Source: Nitrosospira sp. Is2
Lineage (GTDB): Bacteria > Pseudomonadota > Gammaproteobacteria > Burkholderiales > Nitrosomonadaceae
Reading direction: 5' to 3'
Assembly: GCF_033095785.1 (NCBI RefSeq)
Contig: NZ_CP137134.1
Location: forward strand, 2,170,001-2,234,000
Length of the DNA stretch: 64,000 nucleotides
Shown here: piece by piece, positions 62,685 through 64,000 of the stretch
Numbering within the stretch: the first letter of the stretch is position 1
Layout: each line of letters begins with the position of its first letter
Program-made: the position numbers and the translations under genes
Notes under the pieces: generated by a model
Told to the model about the DNA's origin: nothing
The model's input: the letters and a program-made list of their open reading frames with translations, nothing else
Databases searched by the model: none

Positions 62685-63249
62685 CGGCTAATGCGAGGAA
62701 CTCTGCTCGCTGAGCAGCATTGGTCTTTAGGTCGCCGAGCATGGCGGAAGTCACGGTCTCCTCGCCGGCCACCGCGATTCCACGCGACTCCATACACATA
62801 TGACGGCAACGGATGATCACGCCCACCGCCTTGGGTTGCAAATGCTCAAGCAAAGATTGCGCGATCTGTTGTGTCAGCCGTTCCTGGACCTGCAAGCGCG
62901 CGGCAAAACAGTTGACGAGCCGCGTCAACTTCGATAACCCGACAATGTGTCCACTCGGAAGATACCCGACGGTTGCATGGCCAAAGAAGGGAGCGAGATG
63001 GTGCTCGCAATGCGAATAAACGGGTATTTGCCTGACCACAATCAATTCATCGTAGCTTTCGCCCCCATCGGCAAATGTCTTGAGGATAGCTGCCGGATCC
63101 TGCTTGTAACCGCGGGTCCAATGGGCCCAGGCGCGCGACACCCGGCCGGGGGTCTCATGCAAGCCTTGACGCGAGGGGTCTTCTCCGATTGAGCGGATCA
63201 GTCGCTGCCAGTCGGCGATGCCGAATTCTGAGTCCTTTGGATTATCCAT
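62680..63249 (-). CDS. folE: GTP cyclohydrolase I
   Basis: Converts GTP to dihydroneopterin triphosphate, the first step of folate/pterin synthesis. From ATG 63249 (MDNPKDSEFGIADW) the product has 189 residues, the usual size, with ETPGRVSRAW, the zinc-binding VYSHCEHHLAPFFG, VGLSKLTRLVNCFAARLQVQERLT and IRCRHMCMESRGI. A 53-codon in-frame extension lacks support. AGG lies about ten bases upstream of the chosen start. Confidence 0.96.
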   Translation of the reverse strand: MDNPKDSEFGIADWQRLIRSIGEDPSRQGLHETPGRVSRAWAHWTRGYKQDPAAILKTFADGGESYDELIVVRQIPVYSHCEHHLAPFFGHATVGYLPSGHIVGLSKLTRLVNCFAARLQVQERLTQQIAQSLLEHLQPKAVGVIIRCRHMCMESRGIAVAGEETVTSAMLGDLKTNAAQRAEFLALAE

Positions 63250-63472
63250 GGTTACTATACCTGTGTTCGAGGGAAGCAATAACGATGCGTCAAATATCGA
63301 ACGAGTTCTGGAGGAACCCCTGAATAAGCACATCATGGGCCGCTGCTGTCCAAACCCAACAGGCCATTTGGTGCGTGCTTCATAATAGCACACAACATAA
63401 ATGGCCAACTATTCAGTATGTGCTTAACGGGATATACTCCAGCCCGTGATATGAGCCGAGTAATAGCACCAC

Positions 63473-64000
63473 ATGAAAATAGCAACCTGGAATGTAAATT
63501 CCCTTAAAGTCCGCCTCCCTCAGGTTCTTGATTGGCTGGCTTCCAATCAGCCTGATGTGCTGTGCCTGCAAGAGACGAAGCTGCAAGACGAAAATTTCCC
63601 CATTAATGATATTGCAGCAGCTGGATACCAGACCCTTTTTTCGGGACAGAAAACGTACAACGGCGTCGCGCTGCTCAGCAAACAGCCGGGCGTCAATATT
63701 ATTTCAGGCATCCCTGATCTGGACGATCAGCAGAAGCGCGTGCTGGCGGCAGTTTATGGCGACATCATGGTGGCGTGTATTTACGTGCCAAATGGCGAGC
63801 ATGTCACATCTGAAAAGTATCAATACAAGCTGAAATGGCTGGACGCTCTCCGGGATTGGATGCGGGATATGTTGAGCAGGCACCCCAAGCTCGTACTGCT
63901 GGGGGACTTCAACATCGCGCCGGAAGAGCGGGACGTACATGACCCGAAATTATGGGATGGACAGGTTCTGTTCAGCCTGCCAGAACGTGAGGCGTTTCGG
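63473..64000 (+). CDS. xthA: Exodeoxyribonuclease III, N-terminal part
   Basis: Runs off the window end after 176 codons. The product begins MKIATWNVNSLKVRLPQVL, with QETKLQDENFP (metal-binding glutamate), GVALLSK and LLGDFNIAPEERDVHDP (active-site Asp/Asn). This is the AP endonuclease/3'-exonuclease of base-excision repair. The gene is divergent from folE. Confidence 0.95.
   Translation, partial: MKIATWNVNSLKVRLPQVLDWLASNQPDVLCLQETKLQDENFPINDIAAAGYQTLFSGQKTYNGVALLSKQPGVNIISGIPDLDDQQKRVLAAVYGDIMVACIYVPNGEHVTSEKYQYKLKWLDALRDWMRDMLSRHPKLVLLGDFNIAPEERDVHDPKLWDGQVLFSLPEREAFR

Overview
The window looks like a chromosomal segment of a betaproteobacterium, most likely a Nitrosospira-like ammonia oxidiser (Nitrosomonadaceae). 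This is an inference from the housekeeping gene content and order (queA-tgt-yajC-secD-secF; slt / NDUFA9-like / cca), two PEP-CTERM proteins and the style of the encoded proteins. No ammonia-oxidation gene lies in the window, so the assignment is not proven.

Layout. Positions 1-16.7 kb are ordinary core genome: a TIGR03790 protein (cut by the window edge), argS, a SPOR protein, dsbA, an SDR dehydrogenase, msrA, cca, an NDUFA9-like protein, a Slt-type lytic transglycosylase, a succinate-semialdehyde dehydrogenase, gdhA, mltA, a DsbC-like protein and a UbiH-family hydroxylase. Positions 16.9-20.6 kb hold a very small AT-rich integrative element with a tyrosine integrase. It sits in a tRNA gene with anticodon CAT and was itself hit by an IS3-family insertion. 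Its 46-bp direct repeats are the 5' half of the tRNA plus 7 bp of leader, so the intact tRNA now follows island DNA rather than its own promoter.

Positions 20.7-34 kb are a plasticity zone full of decay. It contains two broken copies of an SRAP-peptidase/nuclease pair, a GGDEF-EAL protein with an ethylene-receptor-like membrane sensor, and a non-coding repeat family with a period near 760 bp. It also contains a HAF-repeat PEP-CTERM protein, a beta-propeller-like protein, IS remnants, a broken RTX protein, a 40-residue-repeat exported protein and a BON protein. Positions 34.4-41.8 kb are a minus-strand block that may make or tailor a carbamoylated glycan: a two-domain glycosyltransferase, a dimethylformamidase-beta-like protein, a NodU-type carbamoyltransferase, a geranylgeranyl-reductase-like flavoprotein and a cysteine-rich exported protein. 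Positions 42-49.7 kb mix small accessory genes (zinc-ribbon protein, outer-membrane protein, PEP-CTERM protein, FMN reductase, AHL-lactonase-like hydrolase) with wrecks (pyruvate kinase, thioredoxin reductase, IS3).

A tRNA-Leu(CAA) at 49.7 kb closes the accessory zone. From 49.9 kb to the end the core genome resumes: queA, tgt, yajC, secD, secF, a DedA protein, hemH, hrcA, nadK, recN, a ferritin-like diiron protein, folE and the start of xthA.

The strongest leads are the 5'-half tRNA integration with promoter replacement, the ethylene-sensor c-di-GMP protein, the non-coding repeat array and the carbamoyltransferase/DMFase-like/glycosyltransferase block.
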